From an uncultured Clostridia bacterium (GTDB taxonomy: Bacteria; Bacillota; Clostridia; Lachnospirales; Anaerotignaceae): DNA of 64,000 nucleotides. The notes beneath the pieces are model-generated. The model saw nothing but the letters and a program-made list of their open reading frames with translations. It was not told the DNA's origin and ran no database searches. Position 1 is the first letter of the stretch, and each line of letters begins with the position of its first letter. Where the stretch lies: contig CAJUJJ010000011.1 in assembly GCA_910586765.1 (NCBI GenBank), positions 1-64,000 on the forward strand, written 5' to 3'. The position numbers and the translations under genes were made by a program. Positions 53,592 through 62,735 of the stretch are shown in pieces.

Positions 53592-54740
53592 TTATGATTT
53601 TCCTGCTTTTTTATTAGAAACAACGTCAAATACAACAGCAATAATTAATACAAGTCCTTTTACTACATACTGCCATTGGTCTGGCAAACCATAAATAGAC
53701 ATACCTTGATTGATAACACCTAAAAGTATCGCACCAACCATAATACCAGGTACAGAACCAGAACCACCATATGCAGAAGCTCCTCCTATAAAGCAAGAAG
53801 CGATTGCGTCCATTTCATATGTATTACCCATGTTACCATCTACAGAGCCAATACGTGCTGCAACAAGTAAACCAGAAAGACCTGCTAATATACTCATTAA
53901 AAAATATGCCCAAAAGTATACTTTGCGAGGGTCAATGCCAGAAAGTTTTGTTGCTTTTTCATTACCGCCTACTGCATAAAAATAACGTCCAAATACAGTT
54001 GATGATGTAATAAATGCAAATATCAATACAATAACAAGTATCCATAATAACATAACTGGAATACCTTTATATTGTGACAGCTTCCAACTATATATTATAA
54101 TCAGTGCATCAATAATAATCAACTTTGCAATCATAAATGCAAAACTTTCTGCCTGATACCCTTGTTTTACTTTTTTTGCACGACTTCCTATCATCAATAC
54201 TGCTATCAGTGCTGCTATAATAATACCTATAATCAGTGCTGAAGTACAATGTTTCATTTTTTCTCCTGGAAACATAATATAAGAAGTAAAAAGATTTAAA
54301 AAACTCTCATTAGAAATACTAATTGTTTTGGAGTCTAATACAACACGTGCTAAACCACGATATAAAAACATACCTGCTAATGTACAAATAAATGGTGGAA
54401 TATGAACATAGCCTACTAAATAACCTTGTATTGCACCAATTACTAACGCTGCACCAATAGCAATGATTACTGCAAGCATAGGGTTCATACCTGCTTCTAA
54501 TGATTTGGCAGCCAAAGCGGCGGAAAGACACAATGTTGCACCAACAGAAAGGTCAACATTTCCTCCTGTTAATATACATAACAACATTCCGCACGCCATA
54601 ATTAAAACATAGGCATTTTGTAAAAGTAAATTAGAAATATTTTGTGCTAAAAGTAACTTGCCACCTGTTAAAGCAGTAAAGAATATAAATACCACAACAA
54701 GTGCAAGCACCATTGTATATTTTTTGACAACTGACTTCAT
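53592..54740 (-). CDS. Monosaccharide ABC transporter, permease (GguB/XylH-like)
   Basis: A 382-residue inner-membrane permease with about ten segments, of the ribose/xylose/multiple-monosaccharide type. The family stretch GGNVDLSVGATLCLSAALAAKSLEAGMNP (about 59-87) and the EAA-like GGNEKATKLSGIDPRKVYFWAYFLMSILAGLSGLL (about 253-287) are clear, as are CFIGGASAYGGSGSVPGIMVGAILLGVINQGMS. Start overlaps the ATPase stop codon (ATGA). Confidence 0.92.
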   Translation of the reverse strand: MKSVVKKYTMVLALVVVFIFFTALTGGKLLLAQNISNLLLQNAYVLIMACGMLLCILTGGNVDLSVGATLCLSAALAAKSLEAGMNPMLAVIIAIGAALVIGAIQGYLVGYVHIPPFICTLAGMFLYRGLARVVLDSKTISISNESFLNLFTSYIMFPGEKMKHCTSALIIGIIIAALIAVLMIGSRAKKVKQGYQAESFAFMIAKLIIIDALIIIYSWKLSQYKGIPVMLLWILVIVLIFAFITSSTVFGRYFYAVGGNEKATKLSGIDPRKVYFWAYFLMSILAGLSGLLVAARIGSVDGNMGNTYEMDAIASCFIGGASAYGGSGSVPGIMVGAILLGVINQGMSIYGLPDQWQYVVKGLVLIIAVVFDVVSNKKAGKS

Positions 54741-56290
54741 GCTGAAACCTCCTTATCTTTAGACGAAAGTATTGCACTCATAATTTTTTCTTGTGTTGCA
54801 TATTTTGCGTCCATTTCTCCTACAATATCTCCCTCATTCATAATATAAATACGGTCACACATTCCTAACAATTCAGGAAGTTCAGAAGAAATCATAACAA
54901 CTGCTTTTCCCTCTTTTACCATATCATTCATAATGCAATAAATTTCATATTTTGCACCAACATCAATACCCCTGCTTGGTTCATCTAAAAATAATACATT
55001 TGGTTCTGCAAACATCCATTTTGAAAGCAGTACCTTTTGCTGATTTCCCCCTGAAAGGTTTCCAACATTTTGTTGTACGCTTGGAGTTTTTGTTTTCATA
55101 GCTTTTGCATAATCTTCTGCTATTTTATTTTCTTTTGCAATATCAATGATACCTTGCTTATTTGCAATTTTTTCTATACGTGCCATTGTTGTATTTTTGG
55201 CAATGGTATCTGATAGTATCAATCCATTTGTTTTTCTATCTTCTGTAGCATAAGCAAGCCCGTTTTCTATAGCGTCACGTACATCTTTTAAATGTACCTC
55301 TTTTCCATTTATAAATTCTTGACCAGAAATATGACTGCCGTAACTTTTTCCAAAAAGTGACATTGCCATTTCTGTTCTTCCTGCTCCCTGCAATCCAGAA
55401 AATCCTACAATTTCACCTTTATGTACTTTAAAACTTACATTATTTACAATTCTCTTCTCTGTATAAATAGGGTGGTATACTGTCCAATTTTTTGCTTCAA
55501 AAAGCACTTCATTACTAACATGATGTTCTCTTTCTGGGTATCTGTTAGAAAGTTCCCTTCCAACCATTCCTTTTATAATTCTTTCTTCATCAATATTATG
55601 GTCTGCATTATCCATTGTTTCTATAGTAGAACCATCACGCACTACAGTAATTTTATCTGCAACATATGCTACCTCATTTAATTTATGTGTAATAATAATT
55701 GCTGTCATACCTTCATTTTTAAAGCCAATAAGCATATCTAAAAGCATTTGGGAGTCTTCTTCATTTAAAGAAGAAGTTGGTTCATCTAATATCAACAATT
55801 TTACATTTTTTGAAAGTGCTTTTGCTATTTCTACTAACTGCTGTTTTCCAGTACCAATATCTTTTATTAAAACACTTGATTGCTCTTTTAATCCAACTCT
55901 TTTCATATTTTCAGAAGCCTGTTGATACGTTTCATTCCAATTTATTTTACCAAATTTATTTTTTCTCTCATTTCCCAAAAACATATTCTCTGCTATTGTC
56001 ATTTCAGGTATTAGTGCAAGTTCTTGGTGAATAATGACAATACCTAATTTTTCACTGTCATGAATATTATTAAATTTACAAACTTCTCCATTGTATACAA
56101 TATCTCCTGTATACTGTCCATATGGTATTGTTCCAGAAAGTACATTCATAAGAGTAGATTTCCCTGCACCATTTTCTCCTACCAGTGCATGAATTTCTCC
56201 TCTTTGCACTTTTAAATTTACATTATCTAGTGCTTTTACACCAGGATAAAGTTTTGTAATATTTTTCATTTCCAGTATATAATCTGTCAA
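54737..56290 (-). CDS. Monosaccharide ABC transporter, double ATPase (GguA/XylG-like)
   Basis: A 517-residue protein with two ABC ATPase domains. Domain 1: Walker A GENGAGKSTLMNVL (about 38-51), signature region GTGKQQLVEIAKALS, Walker B LLILDEPTSSL. Domain 2: GLQGAGRTEMAMSLFG (degenerate Walker A), LSGGNQQKVLLSKW, VLFLDEPSRGIDVG. The start is a TTG (position 56290) behind AAGGGGGTAATCTAT; no suitable ATG is present, and longer readings have no ribosome site. Together with the SBP and permease it forms a ChvE-GguAB-type uptake system. Confidence 0.92.
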   Translation of the reverse strand: MTDYILEMKNITKLYPGVKALDNVNLKVQRGEIHALVGENGAGKSTLMNVLSGTIPYGQYTGDIVYNGEVCKFNNIHDSEKLGIVIIHQELALIPEMTIAENMFLGNERKNKFGKINWNETYQQASENMKRVGLKEQSSVLIKDIGTGKQQLVEIAKALSKNVKLLILDEPTSSLNEEDSQMLLDMLIGFKNEGMTAIIITHKLNEVAYVADKITVVRDGSTIETMDNADHNIDEERIIKGMVGRELSNRYPEREHHVSNEVLFEAKNWTVYHPIYTEKRIVNNVSFKVHKGEIVGFSGLQGAGRTEMAMSLFGKSYGSHISGQEFINGKEVHLKDVRDAIENGLAYATEDRKTNGLILSDTIAKNTTMARIEKIANKQGIIDIAKENKIAEDYAKAMKTKTPSVQQNVGNLSGGNQQKVLLSKWMFAEPNVLFLDEPSRGIDVGAKYEIYCIMNDMVKEGKAVVMISSELPELLGMCDRIYIMNEGDIVGEMDAKYATQEKIMSAILSSKDKEVSA

Positions 56291-56308
56291 ATAGATTACC
56301 CCCTTACT

Positions 56309-56352
56309 GATGATATTTGCGAGGGCAAAAGCCCTCGTTTTATATATCATCT
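56309..56352 (-). terminator. Intercistronic hairpin after the substrate-binding protein gene
   Basis: CGAGGGC-TTTT-GCCCTCG (56320-56337), with outer GATGATAT/ATATATCATC pairing. It lies between the binding-protein and ATPase genes and probably keeps the latter at lower levels. Confidence 0.75.
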
Positions 56353-56362
56353 TTTATTATGA

Positions 56363-57538
56363 TTATTGTACGCCTTTTGGATAACCATTTTCGTCTAAAG
56401 TATAATAACCTGTATCTACTAATTCTGTTTGAATATTATCTTTTGTAATAACAGTTGGTGTTAAAAGATAAGAAGGTATTATGCCTGTACCATTGTCATA
56501 AGACTCTGTATCATACATACATTCAAAATCCCAGCCAGAATTAGAAATCAAACTTTCATCTGGTGTTTCACCATTTAAAAGAGCAACACCTAAATCTAAT
56601 GTAGCTACTGCTTCATTTGCTACCGCTTTATATACTGTCATAGTTTGTTTGCCATCTACAATATTAGCTAAATTTGCTTCATCTCCGTCTTGTCCTGTAA
56701 TCAATACTTTATTGTCGCCTGCATAGTCAGAGTCTATTGCTTGTGTTACGCCCAATGCTGTAGAGTCATTAGAGCAAAGAGCTACATCTAGTTGTGTTCC
56801 ACCAGAATAGTTAGAGCCTAATATATTTTGAAATCTTGTTAATGCTGTTGCAGTATCCCATGCTTTTGTTGCAACTTGTTGAAATTCTGTTTGTCCAGAT
56901 GGTACATTTAATATTCCTGCATCAATATAAGGTTTTAATACATCAAATGCACCGTTAAAGAAGAATGGAGCATTGTTGTCTGCTGGGTCACCTGCTGTAA
57001 ATTCAATGTTGTATTTTTTAGAAGTATCATTTAAGTCTAATCCTAATGTTTCCTCTACAAATTGCCCTTGAAGCTGTCCTACTTTATAGTTATCAAATGA
57101 TACATAGTAGCTAATTGCATCTGTATTGTTAATCAAACGGTCATAGGAAATAACTGGAATTTCCAAATCTTTTGCATCTTTAAGTACCTGAGAAAGTGCT
57201 TGTCCGTCAATCGCTGCAATAACAAGTAAATCAATTTCTCCTGCAATCAATCCTTCAATATCTTTTACTTGTTGGTCAATTTTGTTGTCTGAATAAGTTA
57301 ATTCTACGTTGTATCCTTTACTTTCAAACTGCTGTTTTAAATAAGAGCCGTCTCTATTCCAACGCTCTAATGATTGTGTAGGCATTGCAATACCTACTGT
57401 CTTTGTTTCTCCAGAAGCACTGCTTTGTTCCTGCTCTGTGTCTGAACTGTCAGGCTCTGTACTGCCACCACTACAAGCTGCTATGGAAAATGCCATAACG
57501 CCTACCATGAAACCTGCCATCAATTTTCTTAACTTCAT
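56363..57538 (-). CDS. Sugar-binding lipoprotein (ChvE/XylF-like)
   Basis: A 391-residue periplasmic-binding-protein-like lipoprotein. The signal ends in a lipobox (VMAFSIAAC, lipidated Cys near residue 22), followed by a Ser/Thr/Glu-rich linker. The mature part, TVGIAMPTQSLERWNRDGSYLKQQFESKGYNVELTY, strongly recalls ChvE/multiple-monosaccharide-binding proteins; further family parts are DLLVIAAIDGQALSQVLKDA and ALCSNDSTALGVTQAI. It binds D-xylose, L-arabinose or a similar aldose outside the cell and feeds the GguAB-like transporter. Confidence 0.93.
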   Translation of the reverse strand: MKLRKLMAGFMVGVMAFSIAACSGGSTEPDSSDTEQEQSSASGETKTVGIAMPTQSLERWNRDGSYLKQQFESKGYNVELTYSDNKIDQQVKDIEGLIAGEIDLLVIAAIDGQALSQVLKDAKDLEIPVISYDRLINNTDAISYYVSFDNYKVGQLQGQFVEETLGLDLNDTSKKYNIEFTAGDPADNNAPFFFNGAFDVLKPYIDAGILNVPSGQTEFQQVATKAWDTATALTRFQNILGSNYSGGTQLDVALCSNDSTALGVTQAIDSDYAGDNKVLITGQDGDEANLANIVDGKQTMTVYKAVANEAVATLDLGVALLNGETPDESLISNSGWDFECMYDTESYDNGTGIIPSYLLTPTVITKDNIQTELVDTGYYTLDENGYPKGVQ

Positions 57539-57594
57539 AAATATTTCCCCCTTTAGTTTTAAAATAACTTTTATAAAATACTTTTATAATATTA

Positions 57595-57623
57595 GTTATA
57601 ATACTTTTAGAATAATATGTCAA
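57595..57623 (-). promoter_or_regulatory. Promoter of the pentose operon
   Basis: Minus strand TTGACA (57623-57618), 17-bp spacer, TATAAC (57600-57595). Direct repeats of AATACTTTTA overlap or adjoin it and may be an operator. Confidence 0.8.
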
Positions 57624-57688
57624 TATTATTTGATTATTTTATATTTTTTTGTTGAAATTTATAGAAAAATAATAGCTGATTTCTACAA

Positions 57689-57738
57689 AAATACACAAAA
57701 AAATTACAACTTATTATTACTGTAATTTTTTTGTGTAT
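57689..57738. repeat. Perfect 19-bp inverted repeat
   Basis: Arms AATACACAAAAAAATTACA and the exact reverse complement, separated by 12 bp (57708-57719). Both arms contain a long A or T run, so it resembles a bidirectional terminator without a neighbouring gene end. Confidence 0.8.
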
Positions 57739-57901
57739 TATGCTAAAGTGATAAAAAATATTATTTTATACAAGTTAAACGACATTTTTAGGGGAATGCC
57801 TTTATATTCTCGAAATTTTATTATAAAATTATACAAACATATCAAAGTTTTTATAGTATACTAAATGCAGCAAATAAAAATAAGAAAAGAGGTAATTATT
57901 T

Positions 57902-59527
57902 ATGGAAGAAAAATGGTGGAAAAATAGTGTTGTGTATCAAATATATCCACGAAGTTTCTGTGATAGTAATAGAGATGGTATTGGTGATATTAATGGTATT
58001 CGTTCAAAACTGTGGTATTTAAAAGAATTAGGAATTGACATTATTTGGTTAAGCCCAGTATATCCTTCTCCCAATGCTGACAATGGTTATGATATATCTG
58101 ATTATTATGGTATTTCCCCAGAATTTGGAACATTAGAAGATATGAAAAAACTTATACAAGAATGTGAAAATAATGACATTCATATTATGATGGATTTAGT
58201 TTTAAACCATACTTCTGATGAACACCCATGGTTTTTAGAAGCAAAAAGTGCAACAGATAATCCATATAGAGAATATTACATTTGGAGAAAAGGAGATATT
58301 GACCATGTACCAAATGACATGACATCTTGTTTTGGAGGAAGTGCATGGGAATATTCACAGCAAACAGGAGAATATTATCTTCACTTTTTCCATAAAAAAC
58401 AACCTGATTTGAATTGGGAAAACAAAAATGTACGTGCAGAAATTTGGAAAATGATAAATTATTGGATTGATTTAGGAGTAAAGGGATTTCGACTTGATGT
58501 AATAGATATGATTGGAAAAGTACCTGATTTGAAAATAAAAGAAAATGGTCCAAAACTTCATGAATATTTGCAAGAAATGAACAAAAAAACATTTGGTAAT
58601 AAAGATATTGTAACAGTAGGAGAATGTTGGGGAGCAGATACAGAAATCGGAAAACTATATTCTTCTCCAGAACGAAAAGAATTAAATATGATATTTCAGT
58701 TTGAACAAATGCAGTCAGACCAAATAGAGGGAGGAGAAAAATGGGATTTAAAACCTCTTGATTTTATTTATTTAAAAAATACTTTTGCAAAATGGCAAAA
58801 AGAATTAGCAGAATGTGGTTGGAATAGTCTTTTCTGGAACAATCATGACCTTCCAAGAATTGTTTCCAGATGGGGAAATGATAAAAAATACAGAGTAGAA
58901 TCTGCAAAAATGCTTGCAACAGTATTACATGGCATGAAAGGCACTCCTTATATTTATCAAGGAGAAGAAATTGGAATGACAAATTATCCATTTTCAAATA
59001 TAGAAGACTTTGCTGATGTAGAAGCTATAAATATGTATTATGAAAGAAAACAAAAAGGATATTCACAAGAAAGTATTATGAAATCTCTTTGTGCAAAAGC
59101 AAGAGATAATGCTAGAACTCCTATGCAATGGGATAATAGTCATGAAGCTGGATTTACAGAAGGGAAACCATGGTATCATGTTAATCCAAATTATACTAAA
59201 ATTAATGTTGAAATGGCATTGAAAGATAAAAATTCTATATTTTATTATTATCAAAAGCTGATAAAACTTCGTAAACAAAATACAATATTAGTTTATGGAA
59301 CATTTGAATTACTTTGTGCAGAAAATAAACATATTTTTGCATATGCTAGACAATGGAATGAAAAAAAATGGCTAATTATATGTAATTTTTATGAAGAACT
59401 TACTACATTTGAGTATTCAGGTAAAGGAAAAATCATTTTGTCAAATTATGAACAACAAGAAATTATTCTGCTGGAACAAATAAAATTACGTCCATATGAG
59501 GCAATTATTTGTGAAGTAATCGTATAA
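57902..59527 (+). CDS. GH13 alpha-glucosidase (oligo-1,6-glucosidase type)
   Basis: A 541-residue family 13 hydrolase. WWKNSVVYQIYPRSFCDSNRDGIGDINGI starts the barrel; the catalytic Asp is in KGFRLDVIDMIG (about 199), the Glu in VTVGECWGADTE (about 241), and the transition-state Asp in FWNNHDLPRIVSRWGN (about 318). TDNPYREYYIWRKGD points to oligo-1,6-glucosidase/dextranase-like enzymes (MalL) rather than phosphotrehalase, though the two are similar. Cytosolic; no signal peptide. Alone on its transcript. Confidence 0.92.
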   Translation: MEEKWWKNSVVYQIYPRSFCDSNRDGIGDINGIRSKLWYLKELGIDIIWLSPVYPSPNADNGYDISDYYGISPEFGTLEDMKKLIQECENNDIHIMMDLVLNHTSDEHPWFLEAKSATDNPYREYYIWRKGDIDHVPNDMTSCFGGSAWEYSQQTGEYYLHFFHKKQPDLNWENKNVRAEIWKMINYWIDLGVKGFRLDVIDMIGKVPDLKIKENGPKLHEYLQEMNKKTFGNKDIVTVGECWGADTEIGKLYSSPERKELNMIFQFEQMQSDQIEGGEKWDLKPLDFIYLKNTFAKWQKELAECGWNSLFWNNHDLPRIVSRWGNDKKYRVESAKMLATVLHGMKGTPYIYQGEEIGMTNYPFSNIEDFADVEAINMYYERKQKGYSQESIMKSLCAKARDNARTPMQWDNSHEAGFTEGKPWYHVNPNYTKINVEMALKDKNSIFYYYQKLIKLRKQNTILVYGTFELLCAENKHIFAYARQWNEKKWLIICNFYEELTTFEYSGKGKIILSNYEQQEIILLEQIKLRPYEAIICEVIV

Positions 59528-60162
59528 AACTATACATAAAGTAGCTCTTTTTATATTGAAAAGTGTTCTCAGTTTATCAAAAGCTTTGAGACTTTATTTC
59601 AAATACTGCTTCTTTCTTGAAAGAAAAAAGTAAAACATAAATTAAGTGAAAGACTTTACTAACAAACTAAACCACTCTATTAAGGGTGGTTTTTTAATAT
59701 CTGTAATAAAAATAATCAAAGATGGTTATGGTATGCTATAAGCCATGATACAGTGGAAATAGTATCATATACATTTGGAAGAACAAAAAATATATAGAAA
59801 AAAAGAAGCATCAAATTGGGAAAAAAACAATTTGTAGACGAAAAACAGAATACATACATAATATTATTATCGGTTAATTTATTAATACTTTATAAATTTG
59901 GCCTTTTTATATTCACCTTTTTATCTATAATTTTTTTCTTTCACTTCATATATTACATGAACAATAAAACAATATGACAAATACTTTCATTATTTTAACT
60001 ACACAAAAAATGTTAAAGAGAGCATCAACATATTGCTAATACTTTTTTTAACATTTTTTATATTTCATTTATATTTTTTATAATAGTAGTATACACTTTT
60101 TTAAAATTTTATGTTATTTGATTAACAATTATGTTTTTATTTGATAACTAAGCATTTCCCTT
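59528..60162. other. Spacer without a gene
   Basis: 635 bp between the GH13 gene and sepF. Apart from the terminator at 59669-59695, I see no gene or repeat. Extremely AT-rich. Confidence 0.4.
59669..59695 (+). terminator. Terminator of the GH13 gene
   Basis: AACCAC ... GTGGTT hairpin followed by TTTTTT. Lies about 145 bp after the stop codon. Confidence 0.75.
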
Positions 60163-60672
60163 TTAAGCATTGCTTGCCCAAGGAAATGCCATATTATTTC
60201 TATTTTTTATTTCTTCTTTCAATTCACTAGAAATTTCTACATTTTCAGGTGCAATTACAAAAATATTGTTTGCTACTTTTTGTATACTGCCCTCCAAAGA
60301 ATAACAAGTTCCACTTAAAAAGTCCATAATTCTCTGTGCAACAGTGTATTCTACTCTTTCCAAATTGATAACAACTGGTTTTTCTTCTTTTATATAATCA
60401 CAAATTTTTTGTGCATCTTCATAACAAGCTGGCTGCATTATGACTATGTGCATTTTTACACCTGGATTAATACGATATACATTAGAATTTTTTTTATCAT
60501 TGGAATGATATTGTGTTTGTTTTTCTTTTTTTACTTCTCTTAATGTGGTATTTTCTTTGACAGAAGCTGCTCCTTCTTCATCGTCTTCTTCATACTCATC
60601 ATATTCTTCTTCATCATATTCATCATATTCACCAGTCATAAACTCTTTCAATTTACCAAATATTCTTGCCAT
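60163..60672 (-). CDS. sepF: Cell division protein SepF
   Basis: A 169-residue SepF. The N-terminal amphipathic membrane-targeting helix is MARIFGKLKEFMTG, followed by an acidic, Tyr/Asp/Glu-rich linker (about 15-35), a second linker, then the SepF core (about 68-155) with MHIVIMQPACYEDAQKICDYIKEEKPVVINLERVEYTVAQRIMDFLSGTCYSLEGSIQKVANNIFVIAP. It anchors FtsZ to the membrane at the division site. Not in the usual ylm/divIVA cluster here; alone, with nothing but spacer on both sides. Confidence 0.94.
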   Translation of the reverse strand: MARIFGKLKEFMTGEYDEYDEEEYDEYEEDDEEGAASVKENTTLREVKKEKQTQYHSNDKKNSNVYRINPGVKMHIVIMQPACYEDAQKICDYIKEEKPVVINLERVEYTVAQRIMDFLSGTCYSLEGSIQKVANNIFVIAPENVEISSELKEEIKNRNNMAFPWASNA

Positions 60673-61055
60673 TTTAAAAAATCCCCCTTACACATATTAT
60701 CCATAACAATGTCCCCTTTAATATTGTTATATCTAAAATTTATTTGAAAATTACCCATATCAATCAAAAATATATTCGCAAAATAAAATTTTTAAATCCT
60801 TTCTATTCCAGTATAACGATTTTTATTATTTTTTCAACAATATTTGATGTATTATTACAAAATATACTACATTGCTTTTAAAAATAAACATTATACACCT
60901 ACATAATTGTCATATTTTCATTCAGTAAGCTATGTTGTAATAGAACGATACAATATAACTTTTATATACACAATTTATTTTGTTTAGTAATAATAAAATA
61001 TCATTCCATATTGATTAAATAAATATTTTGAGATATAAAACAGTATGATTATAAA
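60673..61055. other. Spacer without a gene
   Basis: 383 bp upstream of sepF and downstream of the MerR gene; holds the sepF promoter, not identified with confidence. No gene seen. Confidence 0.35.
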
Positions 61056-61520
61056 TTAGTTATTTTTATTTGTATAAATAGTATTCATTTTTTTATTAAT
61101 ATTTTGATATTGTTCTGGAATTTCGTCAAAAGATAGAGAACGAATTTTTTCTTCTGTACCATATTGCAAACATTGTTCATAATACCAACACTTAAATTCT
61201 AAAAGTTCAAGTGTTTGCTGCATATCTTCTATTTGTTTTTTGACAGCATTTTTACGACAACGAAACAATTCAAGACGTTCCGCAAGGGAATTATCTCCTC
61301 TTGCTACCATATCAATAAAAGCTCTAATGTCTTTGATGGATAAACCAGATTTTTTTAAACATTCAATTACTTTCAGCCATTCATAATCTTTGTCGGTAAA
61401 CATACGAATTCCGCCGCTAGAACGTTCTACGAAAGGAAGCAATCCCTCTTTATCATAATAACGTAATGTAGAAGCAGCAACACCCAATATTTTTGCCATT
61501 TCGCCAACTGTGTATAACAT
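61056..61520 (-). CDS. MerR-family regulator
   Basis: A 154-residue MerR regulator. MLYTVGEMAKILGVAASTLRYYDKEGLLPFVERSSGGIRMFTDKDYEWLKVIECLKKSGLSIKDIRAFI (1-69) is the winged-helix domain and first dimer helix, followed by a long coiled coil (about 75-115). No metal-binding cysteine cluster is apparent. The family's AdhR/YfmP type responds to aldehydes or drugs. The ATG follows AGGAGATTTATT; an upstream frame start is ignored. A perfect 24-bp palindrome lies 35 bp upstream. Confidence 0.9.
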   Translation of the reverse strand: MLYTVGEMAKILGVAASTLRYYDKEGLLPFVERSSGGIRMFTDKDYEWLKVIECLKKSGLSIKDIRAFIDMVARGDNSLAERLELFRCRKNAVKKQIEDMQQTLELLEFKCWYYEQCLQYGTEEKIRSLSFDEIPEQYQNINKKMNTIYTNKNN

Positions 61521-61555
61521 AATAAATCTCCTCCAAAAACTTTTCAAATATTTAT

Positions 61556-61579
61556 CAAATTAAAGTATACTTTAATTTG
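61556..61579. promoter_or_regulatory. Perfect 24-bp palindrome upstream of merR
   Basis: CAAATTAAAGTA and its exact reverse complement. MerR regulators bind such dyads within promoters, so it is probably the autoregulatory operator. Confidence 0.8.
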
Positions 61580-61707
61580 TATAATAAACTTAAACTTATT
61601 ATAAAGAGTATCAATTAAAAAATCAATAAAACATATTGTAATAATACTATCGAAAGTAAATAAAGTATTATTTTTCAAAAGTTTTTTTATAAATATCAAT
61701 TATATTG

Positions 61708-61736
61708 TTGACAACAGCAAATTTATACTATATAAT
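61708..61736 (+). promoter_or_regulatory. Promoter of licT-PTS operon
   Basis: TTGACA (61708-61713), exactly 17 bp, TATAAT (61731-61736). Confidence 0.92.
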
Positions 61737-61746
61737 AATAAAAAAT

Positions 61747-61776
61747 GGATAGTGATTGTTTCAGTACAAGCTAGAC
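61747..61776 (+). promoter_or_regulatory. RAT element (antiterminator binding site)
   Basis: GGATAGTGATTG-TTTCAGTA-CAAGCTAGACC, resembling BglG/LicT RAT hairpins. Its 3' end is the start of the terminator stem at 61772, so the two are mutually exclusive. Lies at the very 5' end of the predicted transcript. Confidence 0.72.
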
Positions 61777-61844
61777 CTGTTTATACAAAAATCAAGATAA
61801 ATTTATATTTGTCTTTCTATTTTTGTGTAAATAGGTCTTTTTTT
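61772..61844 (+). terminator. Regulated terminator in front of licT
   Basis: AGACCTGTTTATACAAAAAT pairs with ATTTTTGTGTAAATAGGTCT, then TTTTTTT, immediately before the licT ribosome site AGGAGAGGATTAC. Confidence 0.88.
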
Positions 61845-61857
61845 AGGAGAGGATTAC

Positions 61858-62703
61858 GTGAAAATTGGAAAAATACTCAATAATAATGTAGTTGTAATAT
61901 ACGAAGGAAAAACAGAAAAAATTTTAATGGGCTGTGGCATTGCTTTCAAAAAGAAAGTAGGCGACAGTTTAGATGAAAATAAAATTGACAAAATATTTGC
62001 ATTAGAAAATAAAGATACCAACACAAAATTACAGCAATTATTGAAAGATATTCCTATGGAGTATGTAGAAGTAAGTGAGAAAATAATAGAATATGCTAGA
62101 ACAAAAGCAGAAAGAAATCTCAATGATTTTATATATATTACATTATTAGACCATATGCACATGGCAATTATTAGACAAAAAGAAGGCATTTGTGTAAAAA
62201 ATATTATGTTATGGGACATCAAAAAATTCTATAGAGAAGAATTTCAAATTGGTTTAAAAGCATTAGATATGATAGAAGAAGCATTTGCCGTAAGACTACC
62301 AGAAGATGAAGCAGGATTTATTGCATTACATATTGTGAATGCACAAATGGACGATAACTATAATGGTATACAAGAAATAGAAGAAGTAACAAAACTCATT
62401 CATCAAATTGTAAACATTGTAAAATATCATTTTCAAATGAAATTTGATGAGGAGTCTGTATATTATCATAGATTTGTAACACATTTAAAATTTTTTGCAT
62501 TAAGGTTATTCCAAAAAAGCAATTATGAAGGGCAGCAAGATGAAGATTTATTAGCACTTGTCAAAACAAAATATAAATCTGCTTATGAATGTACATTAAA
62601 AATTGCATCATATATTGCTAACACCTATTCCTATACAGTAAGTGAAGAAGAACAATTATATTTAACAATACATATTGAAAAAGCAATACGACAAAACCGT
62701 TAA
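61858..62703 (+). CDS. licT: BglG/LicT-family transcription antiterminator
   Basis: A 281-residue antiterminator. The RNA-binding CAT domain (1-55) begins VKIGKILNNNVVVIYEGKTEKILMGCGIAFKKKVGD; two PRD domains follow (about 70-170 and 175-281) with conserved histidines in LLDHMHMAIIRQKE and DEAGFIALHIVNAQM, and in VYYHRFVTHLKFFA and LYLTIHIEKAI. These are phosphorylated by HPr and EII. It starts at GTG, supported by AGGAGAGGATTAC. Controls its own leader and the PTS gene downstream. Confidence 0.93.
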   Translation: MKIGKILNNNVVVIYEGKTEKILMGCGIAFKKKVGDSLDENKIDKIFALENKDTNTKLQQLLKDIPMEYVEVSEKIIEYARTKAERNLNDFIYITLLDHMHMAIIRQKEGICVKNIMLWDIKKFYREEFQIGLKALDMIEEAFAVRLPEDEAGFIALHIVNAQMDDNYNGIQEIEEVTKLIHQIVNIVKYHFQMKFDEESVYYHRFVTHLKFFALRLFQKSNYEGQQDEDLLALVKTKYKSAYECTLKIASYIANTYSYTVSEEEQLYLTIHIEKAIRQNR

Positions 62704-62708
62704 CACTA

Positions 62709-62735
62709 GGGTGGTGACATTCAGTTGGCCAAACC
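62709..62735 (+). promoter_or_regulatory. Second RAT-like element before the PTS gene
   Basis: GGGTGGTGAC-ATTCA-GTTGGCCAAACC. Similar in plan to the RAT. Its last CC pairs are part of a hairpin that hides the ribosome-binding site of the PTS gene. Confidence 0.55.

Larger units (their letters stand above)
57539..57901. other. Divergent regulatory region with perfect 19-bp inverted repeat
   Basis: 363 bp between the binding-protein gene (minus) and the GH13 gene (plus). It contains the binding-protein promoter at 57595-57623, direct repeats AATACTTTTA at about 57579 and 57600, and a perfect inverted repeat at 57689-57707/57720-57738. No gene seen. Confidence 0.55.

Noticed and set aside
57438..57725. 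Plus-strand 95-codon frame over the binding-protein promoter
   Set aside because: Antisense to the signal peptide region and runs through the promoter and inverted repeat; no ribosome site.
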